A DNA stretch of 23,374 bases. Source: Streptomyces bikiniensis. GTDB taxonomy: Bacteria > Actinomycetota > Actinomycetes > Streptomycetales > Streptomycetaceae. A program made the position numbers and the translations under genes. Shown here one piece after another: positions 1 through 7,397 of the stretch (positions within the stretch are counted from its first letter, which is position 1; each line of letters starts with the position of its first letter). The stretch spans positions 1 through 23,374 of the forward strand of contig JNWL01000068.1 of assembly GCA_000716465.1 (NCBI GenBank). The letters are read 5' to 3'. Under the pieces are notes generated by a model. That model did not search any database. It saw nothing but the letters and a program-made list of their open reading frames with translations, and was not told the origin of the DNA.

Positions 1-97
1 TCTCCAGGAACGGGACCACGTCGTCCGGGCCCTCGGGACCGCCGAAGGAGAGCAGCAGCAGGGCGTCGTACGGGGCGGGATCGTGCTGATCGGACAT
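1..97 (-). CDS. hemH: Ferrochelatase (coproporphyrin ferrochelatase type), N-terminal fragment
   Basis: Only the first 32 codons lie in the window; the gene runs off the left edge. The protein starts MSDQHDPAP and continues [18 protein letters not shown], the conserved first beta strand and glycine-rich loop of actinobacterial ferrochelatases. The family inserts iron into (copro)porphyrin in heme synthesis and is cytosolic or membrane-peripheral. The start is the ATG read from 97 back to 95. The gene is divergent from the MFS exporter with about 220 bp between them. Assignment rests on this short but characteristic N-terminus and on recalled synteny next to an MFS gene in Streptomyces. Confidence 0.85.
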   Translation of the reverse strand, partial: MSDQHDPAPYDALLLLSFGGPEGPDDVVPFLE

Positions 98-205
98 GGC
101 ACCGATCCTCCCACCCGACCCCGGGGGCGGGTGGCGCGGCCCGTCGGAAGGGGTGCCGGCGGCCGTCGGCGCCGGACGCCCGGAAAAGGGGGATGATCCA
201 TTCAG

Positions 206-235
206 TTCAAAGCCGTAGGCTTTAGCTGTTAACTA
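206..235 (+). promoter_or_regulatory. Candidate promoter and inverted repeat in the hemH/MFS intergenic region
   Basis: The 98-318 gap is GC-rich except for an AT-rich island at about 200-236. Within it, TTCAAA (206-211) and TAACTA (230-235) are spaced by 18 bp, a possible vegetative promoter for the MFS gene. AAAGCC-GTA-GGCTTT (209-223) is a perfect 6-bp inverted repeat inside the spacer, and a GTTAAC palindrome overlaps the -10. This would suit a repressor site, but no regulator is identified. The rest of the gap shows nothing I can interpret. Confidence 0.3.
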
Positions 236-318
236 CACGTGCCCGGCGGTCGCGCAGGGGTGCGTGCCGAGTCGTCGCGCGGAGCCAGCTCCGAAGCACG
301 GAGATTCCGGAGACCCTC

Positions 319-1584
319 TTGCCCAGTCCCTACCGCGCGATCTTCGCGGCGCCCGGAACGGCGTCGTTCTCCATCGCCGGTTTCTTCGGCCGGATGCCCC
401 TGTCCATGATGGGCATCGGCATCGTCACCATGATCTCGCAGGTCACCGGCCGTTACGGCCTGGCCGGCGCGCTCTCGGCGACGCTCGCGGCGTCCGCCGC
501 GGTCCTCGGCCCCCTGGTCTCGCGCCTGGTCGACCGGCACGGGCAGCGCCGGGTGCTCCGGCCGGTGACGCTGGTGTCGCTCGCCGCGGGCACCGGGCTC
601 CTCCTCTGCGTGCAGCAGGGGGCGCCGGACTGGACGTTCTTCGTCTTCACCGCCGCGATCGGCTGCGTGCCGAGCGTCGGGGCGATGATCCGGGCCCGCT
701 GGGCCGAGATCTACCGGGGCGAGGGACGGAGCCTGCACACGGCGTACTCCTGGGAGTCGATCGTCGACGAGGTGTGCTTCATCTTCGGCCCGATCATCTC
801 CATCGGCCTGTCGACGACCTGGTTCCCCGAGGCCGGTCCGCTGCTCGCCGGGGTGTTCCTCGCGATCGGCGTCTTCTGGCTGACCGCGCAGCGCTCCACG
901 GAGCCCCGGCCGCACCCCCGGCGGGGCGCCGAGCGGGACGCCTCCCTGCTCCGCTCCCCCGGCCTGCGGGTCCTGATCCTCGCCTTCGTCGCCACCGGCG
1001 CCGTCTTCGGCTCGGTGGACGTGGTGACCGTGGCCTTCGCCGAGGAGCGGGGGCACAAGGCCGCCGCCAGCCTCGTCCTGGCCGTCTACGCCCTCGGCTC
1101 CTGTCTGGCCGGGGCCGTCTTCGGACTGCTCCACCTCAAGGGCGAGCCGTCCCGCAGGTGGCTGCTGGGCGTCTGCGCGATGGCCGTGAGTATGATCCCC
1201 CTCCTACTGGCCGGGAACCTGCCGTTGCTGGCCGTGGCGCTCTTCGTCGCGGGCCTCTCCATCGCACCTACGATGGTGACCACGATGGCCCTCGTCGAAG
1301 CGCACGTACCGCGCACCAAGCTGACCGAGGGCATGACCTGGACGGGTACGGGTCTCGCGATCGGCGTGGCGCTCGGCTCCTCGGCCGCCGGCTGGGTGGT
1401 CGACGCGTCGGGAGCGGAAGCGGGGTACGTGGTGCCCGTCGTCTCGGGCGCGGCCGCGGTCGTGGTGGGTCTCCTCGGACACCGCCGGCTGCGCACGCCG
1501 GCACCGAACCGGGAGGGGCAGCGTGAGCGGGACGACGACAGCGGGGTCGGGGAGCAGCAGGACGGCGAGCGGTCCGTGGCGTAA
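319..1584 (+). CDS. Major facilitator superfamily (MFS) transporter
   Basis: A 421-residue integral membrane protein with about 12 hydrophobic segments in two six-helix halves. The halves are separated by a charged loop near residues 190-215 (TEPRPHPRRGAERD). The loop RLVDRHGQRRVLRP after the second helix is the MFS motif A (normally GxxxDRxGRR). The likely role is proton-driven export of a small molecule; the substrate cannot be told. The start is TTG at 319 with GGAG at 309-312. The last 25 residues are hydrophilic (NREGQRERDDDSGVGEQQ) and are encoded in a 62-bp overlap with the next gene, suggesting translational coupling or a lost earlier stop. Recalled Streptomyces synteny has an MFS gene next to hemH. 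Confidence 0.88.
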   Translation: MPSPYRAIFAAPGTASFSIAGFFGRMPLSMMGIGIVTMISQVTGRYGLAGALSATLAASAAVLGPLVSRLVDRHGQRRVLRPVTLVSLAAGTGLLLCVQQGAPDWTFFVFTAAIGCVPSVGAMIRARWAEIYRGEGRSLHTAYSWESIVDEVCFIFGPIISIGLSTTWFPEAGPLLAGVFLAIGVFWLTAQRSTEPRPHPRRGAERDASLLRSPGLRVLILAFVATGAVFGSVDVVTVAFAEERGHKAAASLVLAVYALGSCLAGAVFGLLHLKGEPSRRWLLGVCAMAVSMIPLLLAGNLPLLAVALFVAGLSIAPTMVTTMALVEAHVPRTKLTEGMTWTGTGLAIGVALGSSAAGWVVDASGAEAGYVVPVVSGAAAVVVGLLGHRRLRTPAPNREGQRERDDDSGVGEQQDGERSVA

Positions 1585-2863
1585 CTGGGCGGGGAACGTC
1601 ACCTCCCGGCCGGTCCGCGAGGTGAGCCCGGCCTCGGCCGAGGAGCTCGCCGAGGCGGTGCGCCGGGCGGCCGAGGACGGGCTGCGGGTGAAGACGGTCG
1701 GCACCGGCCACTCCTTCACCTCGATCGCGGCCACCGACGGCGTGCTGATCCGGCCGGGGCTGCTGACCGGGATCCGGCGGATCGACCGCGGGGCGATGAC
1801 CGTGACGGTCGAGTCCGGCACCCCCCTGAAACGGCTCAACGTGGCGCTGGCCCGGGAGGGCCTGTCGCTCACGAACATGGGCGACATCATGGAGCAGACC
1901 GTCGCCGGGGCCACCTCCACCGGCACCCACGGCACGGGCCGCGACTCGGCGTCGACGGCGGCGCAGATCCGCGCCCTCGAACTGGTGACGGCCGACGGGC
2001 AGCTGCTGACCTGTTCGGAGAAGGAGAATCCGGAGGTCTTCGCGGCCGCCCGGATCGGGCTCGGCGCCCTCGGCGTGGTCACCGCGATCACCTTCGCGGT
2101 GGAGCCGGTCTTCCTGCTCACCGCGCGCGAGGAGCCGATGAGCTTCGACCGGGTCACCGCGGAGTTCGACGCGCTGCACGCGGAGAACGAGCACTTCGAG
2201 TTCTACTGGTTCCCCCACACGGACAACTGCAACACCAAGCGCAACAACCGCAGCGCGGGCCCCGCCGCCCCTCCCGGGCGGATCAGCGGCTGGGTGGAGG
2301 ACGAGCTCCTCTCCAACGGGGTCTTCCAGCTCGCCTGCTCGCTGGGCAGGGCGGTGCCGCCGGTCGTCCCCGCGCTCGCCAAGGTCTCCAGCCGGGCCCT
2401 GTCGGCCCGTACGTACACCGACATCCCGTACAAGGTCTTCACCTCGCCGCGCCGGGTGCGCTTCGTGGAGATGGAGTACGCGCTGCCGCGCGAGGCCGCG
2501 GTCGCCGCGCTGCGCGAGCTCAAGGCGATGGTCGAGCGGTCGCCGCTCAAGGTGAGCTTCCCCGTCGAGGTGCGCACGGCCCCGGCGGACGACATCGCGC
2601 TGTCCACGGCCGAGGGCCGGGAGACCGCCTACATCGCCGTCCACCTCTACAAGGGGACGCCCCACCGGGCGTACTTCACCGCGGTGGAGCGCATCATGAC
2701 GGCGCACGGGGGGCGCCCCCACTGGGGCAAGCTGCACACCCGCGACGCCGCCTACTTCTCCGAGGTCTACCCGCGCTTCGCCGAGTTCACGGCGCTGCGC
2801 GACCGGCTCGACCCGGACCGGCTCTTCGCCAACGACTACCTGCGGCGGGTGCTGGGCGACTGA
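1523..2863 (+). CDS. FAD-dependent sugar/lactone oxidase (D-arabinono-1,4-lactone oxidase family)
   Basis: A 446-residue VAO/PCMH-type flavoprotein. The N-terminal FAD-binding half has VGTGHSFTSIA (residues 59-69), where the GHS histidine (H63) is in the position used for covalent FAD attachment in related alditol and gulonolactone oxidases, and ATSTGTHGTG (130-139), the pyrophosphate-binding loop. The C-terminal half is an ALO domain ending in GGRPHWGKLH, the HWxK motif of the family. It should oxidise an aldono-lactone or sugar alcohol with O2 as acceptor; the substrate is unknown. The start is GTG 1523 with GGGAGGGG ten bases upstream, lying inside the MFS gene, so the two are co-transcribed. 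Size and motifs fit a complete enzyme. It ends just before a tandem repeat and terminator. Confidence 0.88.
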   Translation: MSGTTTAGSGSSRTASGPWRNWAGNVTSRPVREVSPASAEELAEAVRRAAEDGLRVKTVGTGHSFTSIAATDGVLIRPGLLTGIRRIDRGAMTVTVESGTPLKRLNVALAREGLSLTNMGDIMEQTVAGATSTGTHGTGRDSASTAAQIRALELVTADGQLLTCSEKENPEVFAAARIGLGALGVVTAITFAVEPVFLLTAREEPMSFDRVTAEFDALHAENEHFEFYWFPHTDNCNTKRNNRSAGPAAPPGRISGWVEDELLSNGVFQLACSLGRAVPPVVPALAKVSSRALSARTYTDIPYKVFTSPRRVRFVEMEYALPREAAVAALRELKAMVERSPLKVSFPVEVRTAPADDIALSTAEGRETAYIAVHLYKGTPHRAYFTAVERIMTAHGGRPHWGKLHTRDAAYFSEVYPRFAEFTALRDRLDPDRLFANDYLRRVLGD

Positions 2864-2877
2864 CTCGTCGGCCGGCG

Positions 2878-2979
2878 CGTGAGAACGGCCGGCGCGTGAG
2901 AACGGGCGACGCGCGAGGACGGGCGACGCGCGAGGACGGGCGACGCGCCGAAAAGGCAGGCGCGTGAAAACGGCCGCCA
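2878..2979. repeat. 17-bp tandem repeat, six copies
   Basis: Directly after the oxidase stop codon there are six head-to-tail 17-bp units. Copies 3 and 4 are identical (CGCGAGGACGGGCGACG), copies 1, 2 and 6 read CGTGAGAACGG... or CGTGAAAACGG..., and copy 5 is the most diverged. The array runs into the left arm of the terminator, so the last unit doubles as part of the hairpin. It lies in a convergent intergenic region with no coding role. Confidence 0.85.
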
Positions 2980-3000
2980 CGCGGGTGCGTGGCGGCCGTT
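2969..3000. terminator. Bidirectional intrinsic hairpin between convergent genes
   Basis: AACGGCCGCCACGC (2969-2982), loop GGGT, then GCGTGGCGGCCGTT (2987-3000): a perfect 14-bp stem with a 4-nt loop. It lies between the oxidase stop (2863) and the stop of the minus-strand membrane protein (3018). There is no U-tract, as is usual for Streptomyces hairpin terminators. Confidence 0.8.
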
Positions 3001-3017
3001 CACGTCGGGCGGGTCCG

Positions 3018-4028
3018 TCATTCGGCTCCGGGTTCCGCGCCCGTCCCGGCGCCGGGTCCCGACGGGGCCGGGACCGACGGGGCGGTCGGGTCCCCGGTCG
3101 GCCCCGTGCCGGTGGACGGCTCCCCGGTCGGGGCGGTCGGTCCCGTGGTGGGTCCGGTCGGCCCGGGCGAGGGCGTCGTCCCGCCGTCGGTGGGGGCGGA
3201 GGAGGACGGCCCGGTCGACGGGGTCCCGGTTCCGGTCCGTCCGGTGTCCGGCCGTCCGGATTCCCCGCCGCCCGGGCTCGGGGTGGCCCCCGGCCCGGAG
3301 CCGGCGCCGTCCCCGGGCCGCCCGGTGCCGTCGGAGGAACCGGAGGGCGCGGGGGTGGTCTCCCCGCCCGGCTCCGGCGCGTCCTGTCCGCCGTCGCCGC
3401 CGCCGCGGACGGCCGAACCGAAGGTCGTGGTCCCCTGCCGGCCGCTGAAGTCCTCCCCGGCGACCAGCTCGTAGGTGGTGATGCCGCCCATGGTGACGCC
3501 GAAGACCAGGGCGGCGGCGACCGCCGGGCGCCTCCAGCCCCGGACCCGGGTGCCGTGGACGGTCGCCTCGCCGAACTCCTCCCGCTCGGGGAGCGGCGGC
3601 GGGACCGCGGCGAGCAGCAGGGTGGGGTCGTCCGTGCGGGGTGCGGGGACGGCGGTGGCCCCGCGGGCGGTGCGGGCGGCGAGCGGGAGCCGGCGGGGCT
3701 TCGGCCGGGCGGCGGCGGTCGCGCCGCGGACCTGCTCGCCGGTGCGCCGGAAGACGTACTGGAAGAACGGACCGCCGCAGGTGGCGATGACGCTGATCAC
3801 TCCGGCGCCGACGATCGTGCCGTACACCCCGAGGGTCGAGGCGAGCTTGGCGGCGACGACCGCGGCCAGGGCGCTGCCCGAGACCTGGGCCACGCTCAGG
3901 TCGATCCTTCCCCTGCCGCTCTCCGCGTCCTTCTCCCGCCCCTCCGCCGCCGCTTCCTCCTCCGCCTCCTTCGGCTCGTCCGTGTCGGTCTCCGGCCTCT
4001 GGCGCATCTCCAACCCCTGCTGACTCAT
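3018..4028 (-). CDS. Two-TM membrane protein with long Pro/Thr/Ser/Gly-rich C-terminal tail, function unknown
   Basis: A 336-residue protein. Residues 1-45 are acidic and charged (KEAEEEAAAEGREKD). A hydrophobic segment at about 50-83 (VAAKLASTLGVYGTIVGAG) is followed by a basic, proline-rich loop. A second TM at about 169-189 (RPAVAAALVFGVTMGGITTY) precedes a tail of about 135 residues made almost only of Gly, Pro, Thr, Ser and Asp. The tail is probably extracytoplasmic and cell-wall-spanning. The start at 4028 (MSQQGLEM) has AAGG about 8 nt upstream; MRQRPE at 4004 has AGGGG 6 nt upstream and is an equally good start. An upstream extension to 4142 is open but lacks a ribosome site. It is divergent from sepH and conserved there in Streptomyces by recollection. 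I do not assign a function. Confidence 0.75.
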   Translation of the reverse strand: MSQQGLEMRQRPETDTDEPKEAEEEAAAEGREKDAESGRGRIDLSVAQVSGSALAAVVAAKLASTLGVYGTIVGAGVISVIATCGGPFFQYVFRRTGEQVRGATAAARPKPRRLPLAARTARGATAVPAPRTDDPTLLLAAVPPPLPEREEFGEATVHGTRVRGWRRPAVAAALVFGVTMGGITTYELVAGEDFSGRQGTTTFGSAVRGGGDGGQDAPEPGGETTPAPSGSSDGTGRPGDGAGSGPGATPSPGGGESGRPDTGRTGTGTPSTGPSSSAPTDGGTTPSPGPTGPTTGPTAPTGEPSTGTGPTGDPTAPSVPAPSGPGAGTGAEPGAE

Positions 4029-4491
4029 CCGAGTGCCTTGCACCCAGAAGGGACAAATGGGGGAAGTGAATAGTTCCGTTTCCGCTCTTTCTGTGAAGAG
4101 CGCCACGCACGGGGCAAGATCGCGGAGACTCAACTCCCGCACGGCCCGAGAAGTTGGGCGGCGCGCCGGTCCACCCAGGTGGCCCGAATGGAGTACATTG
4201 ACGAAACCTGGGTCCGGACGCCCTCACGGGTGCCCGGGATCGCGGGAAGGGGGCCGGAGACGGCACTCGAACCGGCGGCGCTCGACATCGCACGGGAACC
4301 GGCTGCACAGAGTGACCGCCAGTCACTCCGCGTAGCAGATGGGTAACCGTGCCATAACGGCGTTCCAGGGTCCACGCCCGACACGCGGGCAACTCGGCAA
4401 GGTAGTGGCAGGCTGCACCCGGGCAGGCCACACTCGACTAGCGGAAGCAGCGACGCACGTGACGTCGGCAGGCACCACCCGGGAGGTCCCC
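4029..4491. other. 463-bp divergent intergenic region between the membrane protein and sepH
   Basis: I see no gene here. A 7-bp inverted repeat, CGCTCTT-TCTGTG-AAGAGCG (4083-4102), lies 55-75 bp upstream of the membrane-protein start and could be an operator or leader hairpin. On the minus strand GGAAC, an ECF-sigma-like -35, follows it without a convincing -10. TTGACG on the plus strand at 4198-4203 has no suitable -10 partner. The region must hold the promoters for both neighbours, but none stands out. Confidence 0.4.
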
Positions 4492-5517
4492 ATGCCCGAA
4501 CTGCGTGTCGTGGCCGTCTCCAACGACGGCACACGACTGGTGCTGAAGGCTGCTGACAGCACGGAGTACACACTTCCGATCGACGAGCGGCTCCGCGCCG
4601 CCGTGCGCAACGACCGCGCGCGCCTCGGCCAGATCGAGATCGAGGTGGAGAGCCACCTCCGCCCCCGCGACATCCAGGCGCGGATACGAGCCGGTGCCTC
4701 CGCGGAGGAGGTCGCCCAGCTCGCCGGCATCCCCGTCGACCGCGTGCGCCGCTTCGAGGGCCCCGTGCTCGCGGAGCGCGCCTTCATGGCGGAGCGGGCC
4801 CGCAAGACCCCGGTCCGCAGGCCCGGGGAGAACAGCGGCCCCCAGCTCGGCGAGGCGGTGCAGGAGCGGCTGCTGCTGCGCGGCGCCGAGAAGGACACCG
4901 TGCAGTGGGACTCCTGGCGACGGGACGACGGCACCTGGGAGGTGCTGCTCGTCTACCGCGTCGCGGGCGAGGTCCACACCGCCAGCTGGACGTACGACCC
5001 GCCCCGGCGGCTCGTCCAGGCCGTGGACGACGAGGCGCGGGCCCTGATCGGCGAGACGGACGACACGATCGCCGCCGCGCCGGAGCCCAGCTTCCCGTTC
5101 GTGCCGCGCATCGCCCGGCTGCCCCGGGACCGGCCGCTCGACCGCGCCCTGGACCGCCAGCTGGAGCGGGCCCCCTCCCCCTCGTCCGAGGGGGAGGACG
5201 AGCGGGACTCCCTGACGAGCCTCCTGGAGGCCGTACCGAGTTTCCGGGGCGACATGGTCGTGCCCGAGCAGCCGGACTCCTCCGAGCCCGCCGAGGAGCC
5301 CGAGGTGGAGGAGCCGCCGGCCCCGGCCGCCTCGGCGGGCGCGGGCGCCGCGTACGCCGACGTCCTCATGCCCCGCGCGGTCTCGGGCCACCGCGACCGC
5401 CTCACCGGCACCACGGACCGCCAGGCCGAGGCGGACGGCGTCCGCCCGGGGCGGCGGGCGGCGGTGCCCAGCTGGGACGAGATCGTCTTCGGCACCCGGA
5501 GGAAGAAGCAGGACTGA
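4492..5517 (+). CDS. sepH: SepH, cell-division regulator that stimulates FtsZ assembly (DUF3071)
   Basis: A 341-residue cytosolic protein. Residues 1-170 form the DUF3071 domain: MPELRVVAVSNDGTRLVLKA opens it, and a helix-turn-helix-like core lies at about 58-90 (RDIQARIRAGASAEEVAQLA). A variable acidic and proline-rich linker (about 190-300) leads to the conserved tip PSWDEIVFGTRRKKQD (326-341). Known Streptomyces SepH binds FtsZ and promotes sporulation septation, with the N-terminal domain acting on filaments and a short conserved C-terminal motif also present. The start at 4492 is set by GGGAGG at 4481-4486, five bases upstream; an in-frame extension to 4339 lacks similarity. It is monocistronic and converges on the sulfurtransferase. 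Confidence 0.92.
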   Translation: MPELRVVAVSNDGTRLVLKAADSTEYTLPIDERLRAAVRNDRARLGQIEIEVESHLRPRDIQARIRAGASAEEVAQLAGIPVDRVRRFEGPVLAERAFMAERARKTPVRRPGENSGPQLGEAVQERLLLRGAEKDTVQWDSWRRDDGTWEVLLVYRVAGEVHTASWTYDPPRRLVQAVDDEARALIGETDDTIAAAPEPSFPFVPRIARLPRDRPLDRALDRQLERAPSPSSEGEDERDSLTSLLEAVPSFRGDMVVPEQPDSSEPAEEPEVEEPPAPAASAGAGAAYADVLMPRAVSGHRDRLTGTTDRQAEADGVRPGRRAAVPSWDEIVFGTRRKKQD

Positions 5518-5548
5518 CCTCCGTACGGAACCGACCTCCGTACGGAGG
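5516..5548. repeat. Direct repeat of GACCTCCGTACGGA after sepH, second copy palindromic
   Basis: GACCTCCGTACGGA occurs at 5516-5529 and again at 5533-5546 (17-bp period), overlapping the sepH stop. The second copy extends into the perfect palindrome CCTCCGTACGGAGG (5535-5548). It sits just before the terminator hairpin and may assist termination. Confidence 0.6.
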
Positions 5549-5556
5549 TGTACGAC

Positions 5557-5588
5557 GGGGCCCGCGCCGCGGTTGCGGCGCGGGCCCC
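5557..5588. terminator. Bidirectional hairpin terminator between sepH and the sulfurtransferase
   Basis: GGGGCCCGCGCCGC (5557-5570), loop GGTT, then GCGGCGCGGGCCCC (5575-5588): a perfect 14-bp GC stem between two convergent stop codons (5517 and 5602). Confidence 0.85.
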
Positions 5589-5601
5589 GTCGCGTCCGGT
5601 G

Positions 5602-6429
5602 CTACCGCGGGTCCGGGCCCGTGGCCACCGGGCGGGACGGGTCGGCGGACCACTCCGACCAGGAGCCGGCGTAGAGGGCGGCCGGGATGCCCGCGATCTC
5701 CAGGGCGAGCACCTCGTGGGCGCCGGAGACGCCGGAGCCGCAGTAGACCGCGACCGGGGTCCCCTCGGCCGCGCCCAGGGCCGTGAACCGGTCCCTCAGG
5801 GCGCCGGCGGCCAGGAAGAGGCCCCCGGCGCCGACGTTCTCGGTCGTCGGGGCCGAGACCGCGCCCGGGATGTGCCCGCCGACGCGGTCGATCGGCTCCA
5901 CGTCCCCGCGGTAGCGCTCGGCCGCCCGCGCGTCCAGGAGCAGCCCCGAGCGGGCGAGGGCCGCCGCCCCGTCGGCGTCGAGCAGGCCGAGGGCGCCCGG
6001 CTCCGGCCGGAAGTCGCCGGGCTCGGGCGCGGGGACCTTCTCCGTGAGTTCGCCCGTCCAGGCCGCGAGGCCGCCGTCCAGGACCCGCACGTCCGGGTGG
6101 CCCGCCCAGCGGAGCAGCCACCAGGCGCGGGCGGCGCCCCAGCCGGAGCCGCCGTCGTAGGCGACGACCGGCCGGTCCGCCGAGACACCCGCGCGGCGCA
6201 TCGCGGCGCCGAAGACCTCGGGGTCGGGCAGCGGGTGGCGGCCGCCGCTCCCGGGCGGTCCCGCGAGCTCCGTGTCCAGGTCGACGTAGACCGCGCCGGG
6301 CAGGTGGCCGGCCTCGTAGGCGGGCCGTCCGGGCGGGCCGCCGAGCGCCCAGCGGACGTCCAGGAGGACCGGCGGCCGGGCCCCGGCCGACTCGCTCAGC
6401 AGTTCGCTTGCGGAGATGATGGGCTTCAT
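5602..6429 (-). CDS. Thiosulfate/3-mercaptopyruvate sulfurtransferase, tandem rhodanese domains
   Basis: A 275-residue cytosolic enzyme with two rhodanese folds. Domain 1 (about 1-125) contains LLDVRW, a glycine-rich loop, AYEAGHLPGAVYVDLDTEL and the strand VVAYDGGSGWGAARAWWLLR. Domain 2 (about 140-275) ends in VAVYCGSGVSGAHEVLAL, whose Cys (residue 230) is the sulfur-accepting residue. The loop CGSGVS resembles mercaptopyruvate sulfurtransferases (CGSGVT) more than classical rhodanese (CRKGVT). It transfers sulfane sulfur to cyanide or thiols. The start MKPIISASEL at 6429 follows typical family N-termini; ATG 6438 (MASMKP) is an alternative. It is divergent from the VOC gene and terminates at the shared hairpin with sepH. 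Confidence 0.9.
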   Translation of the reverse strand: MKPIISASELLSESAGARPPVLLDVRWALGGPPGRPAYEAGHLPGAVYVDLDTELAGPPGSGGRHPLPDPEVFGAAMRRAGVSADRPVVAYDGGSGWGAARAWWLLRWAGHPDVRVLDGGLAAWTGELTEKVPAPEPGDFRPEPGALGLLDADGAAALARSGLLLDARAAERYRGDVEPIDRVGGHIPGAVSAPTTENVGAGGLFLAAGALRDRFTALGAAEGTPVAVYCGSGVSGAHEVLALEIAGIPAALYAGSWSEWSADPSRPVATGPDPR

Positions 6430-6590
6430 GGATGCCATACTCGCGCAGCCGCACGGCCGCGCGGGACGGACCCGGCGTCTTCCCGCGGGATCGCGCCACG
6501 ACGCGGTACGGCCGGGGCGCACCGCGCCGCCACCGGTGCCACCATCGGCCGGGGGCACGGCCACGACGATGGTCCGAGGAGAGGGTGACG

Positions 6591-7361
6591 ATGACCGAGG
6601 CGACTCGGCGCCCACCCGGCACACCCTGTTGGGTGAGCCTGATGGTGCACGGGCTTGACGCCACGCAGGAGTTCTACCAAGCGCTCTTCGGCTGGGAGTT
6701 CGTGCCCGGCCCCGAGCAGCTCGGCCCGTACGTCCGCGCCCTGCTCGGCGGCAGGGAGGTGGCGGGCATCGGCCGGCTGCCGGTCGACCGGCACCTGCGC
6801 ATCGCCTGGACCCCCTACCTGGCCACCGGGAACGCCGACGAGACCGCCGAGGGCGTCCGGGCCTGCGGCGGCACCGTCGCGGTGGGCCCGCTGGACGCCG
6901 GCGAGGCGGGCCGGATGGCGATCTGCTCCGATCCGACGGGCGCGGTCTTCGGCGTCTGGCAGGCCGAGGCGCACCACGGCACGGCGACGGCGGGGCCGCC
7001 GGGGACCCCGGTGTGGAACGAGCTGCTCACGTACGAGACCTCGATCGGCAAGTTCTACCGGACGGTCTTCGGCTTCGAGCTGGAGCCGGTCGACTCGCCC
7101 GGGAACGACTACGCGACGCTCTTCGTGGACGGGTCCCCCGTGGCCTCCCTGCACGGTGTCGGCGACGCGCTGCCCCGGGACCGGGGCCCGCACTGGATGA
7201 CGTACTTCGAGGTGGCCGACGTGGACGCGGCCGCCCGGCTCGTCGTGGAGCTGGGCGGCCGGGTGCTGTCCCCGCCGCGCGACGGCACGGCGGGGCGGCT
7301 CGCCCTGGTGGCGGACCCGGAGGGCGCGGTCTTCACCCTGGTCAGGTCGGGCGGGCGCTGA
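6591..7361 (+). CDS. VOC (glyoxalase/bleomycin-resistance fold) family protein, two tandem domains
   Basis: A 256-residue soluble protein with two VOC modules. The first is at about 10-125 (CWVSLMVHGLDATQEFYQAL, with ICSDPTGAVFGVWQ closing it). The second is at about 138-254 (VWNELLTYETSIGKFYRTVF, closing with LVADPEGAVFTLVR). Each follows the pattern of a short opening strand, an FYxxxFGWE/FGFE helix end and a closing DPxGAVF strand. Many actinobacterial proteins of this build are annotated as hydroxylases, but no substrate is established. The ATG at 6591 follows AGGAGAGGG; the open frame extends upstream to 6432 without a ribosome site. The gene is monocistronic and ends before a hairpin at 7369. 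Confidence 0.85.
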   Translation: MTEATRRPPGTPCWVSLMVHGLDATQEFYQALFGWEFVPGPEQLGPYVRALLGGREVAGIGRLPVDRHLRIAWTPYLATGNADETAEGVRACGGTVAVGPLDAGEAGRMAICSDPTGAVFGVWQAEAHHGTATAGPPGTPVWNELLTYETSIGKFYRTVFGFELEPVDSPGNDYATLFVDGSPVASLHGVGDALPRDRGPHWMTYFEVADVDAAARLVVELGGRVLSPPRDGTAGRLALVADPEGAVFTLVRSGGR

Positions 7362-7368
7362 CCGGGAC

Positions 7369-7390
7369 GGGCCGCGTGCGCGTGCGGCCC
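7369..7390. terminator. Short hairpin between the convergent VOC and polysialyltransferase-family genes
   Basis: GGGCCGC (7369-7375), 8-nt loop, GCGGCCC (7384-7390). It lies in a 36-bp gap between two convergent stops, so it can serve both strands. It is weaker than the other terminators of the window. Confidence 0.6.
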
Positions 7391-7397
7391 CGGCCGG

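Noticed and set aside
200..240. Iron-regulator (DmdR/IdeR) box before hemH
   Set aside because: The AT-rich island does not align with the iron-box consensus beyond a few bases.
2878..2979. CRISPR array
   Set aside because: The 17-bp units are contiguous with no unique spacers and no cas genes are present.
4250..4300. GGTTCGAGTGCC on the minus strand, resembling a tRNA T-loop
   Set aside because: The five-base T-stem does not pair (GCCGG against GCCGT), and no anticodon or acceptor stem can be built.
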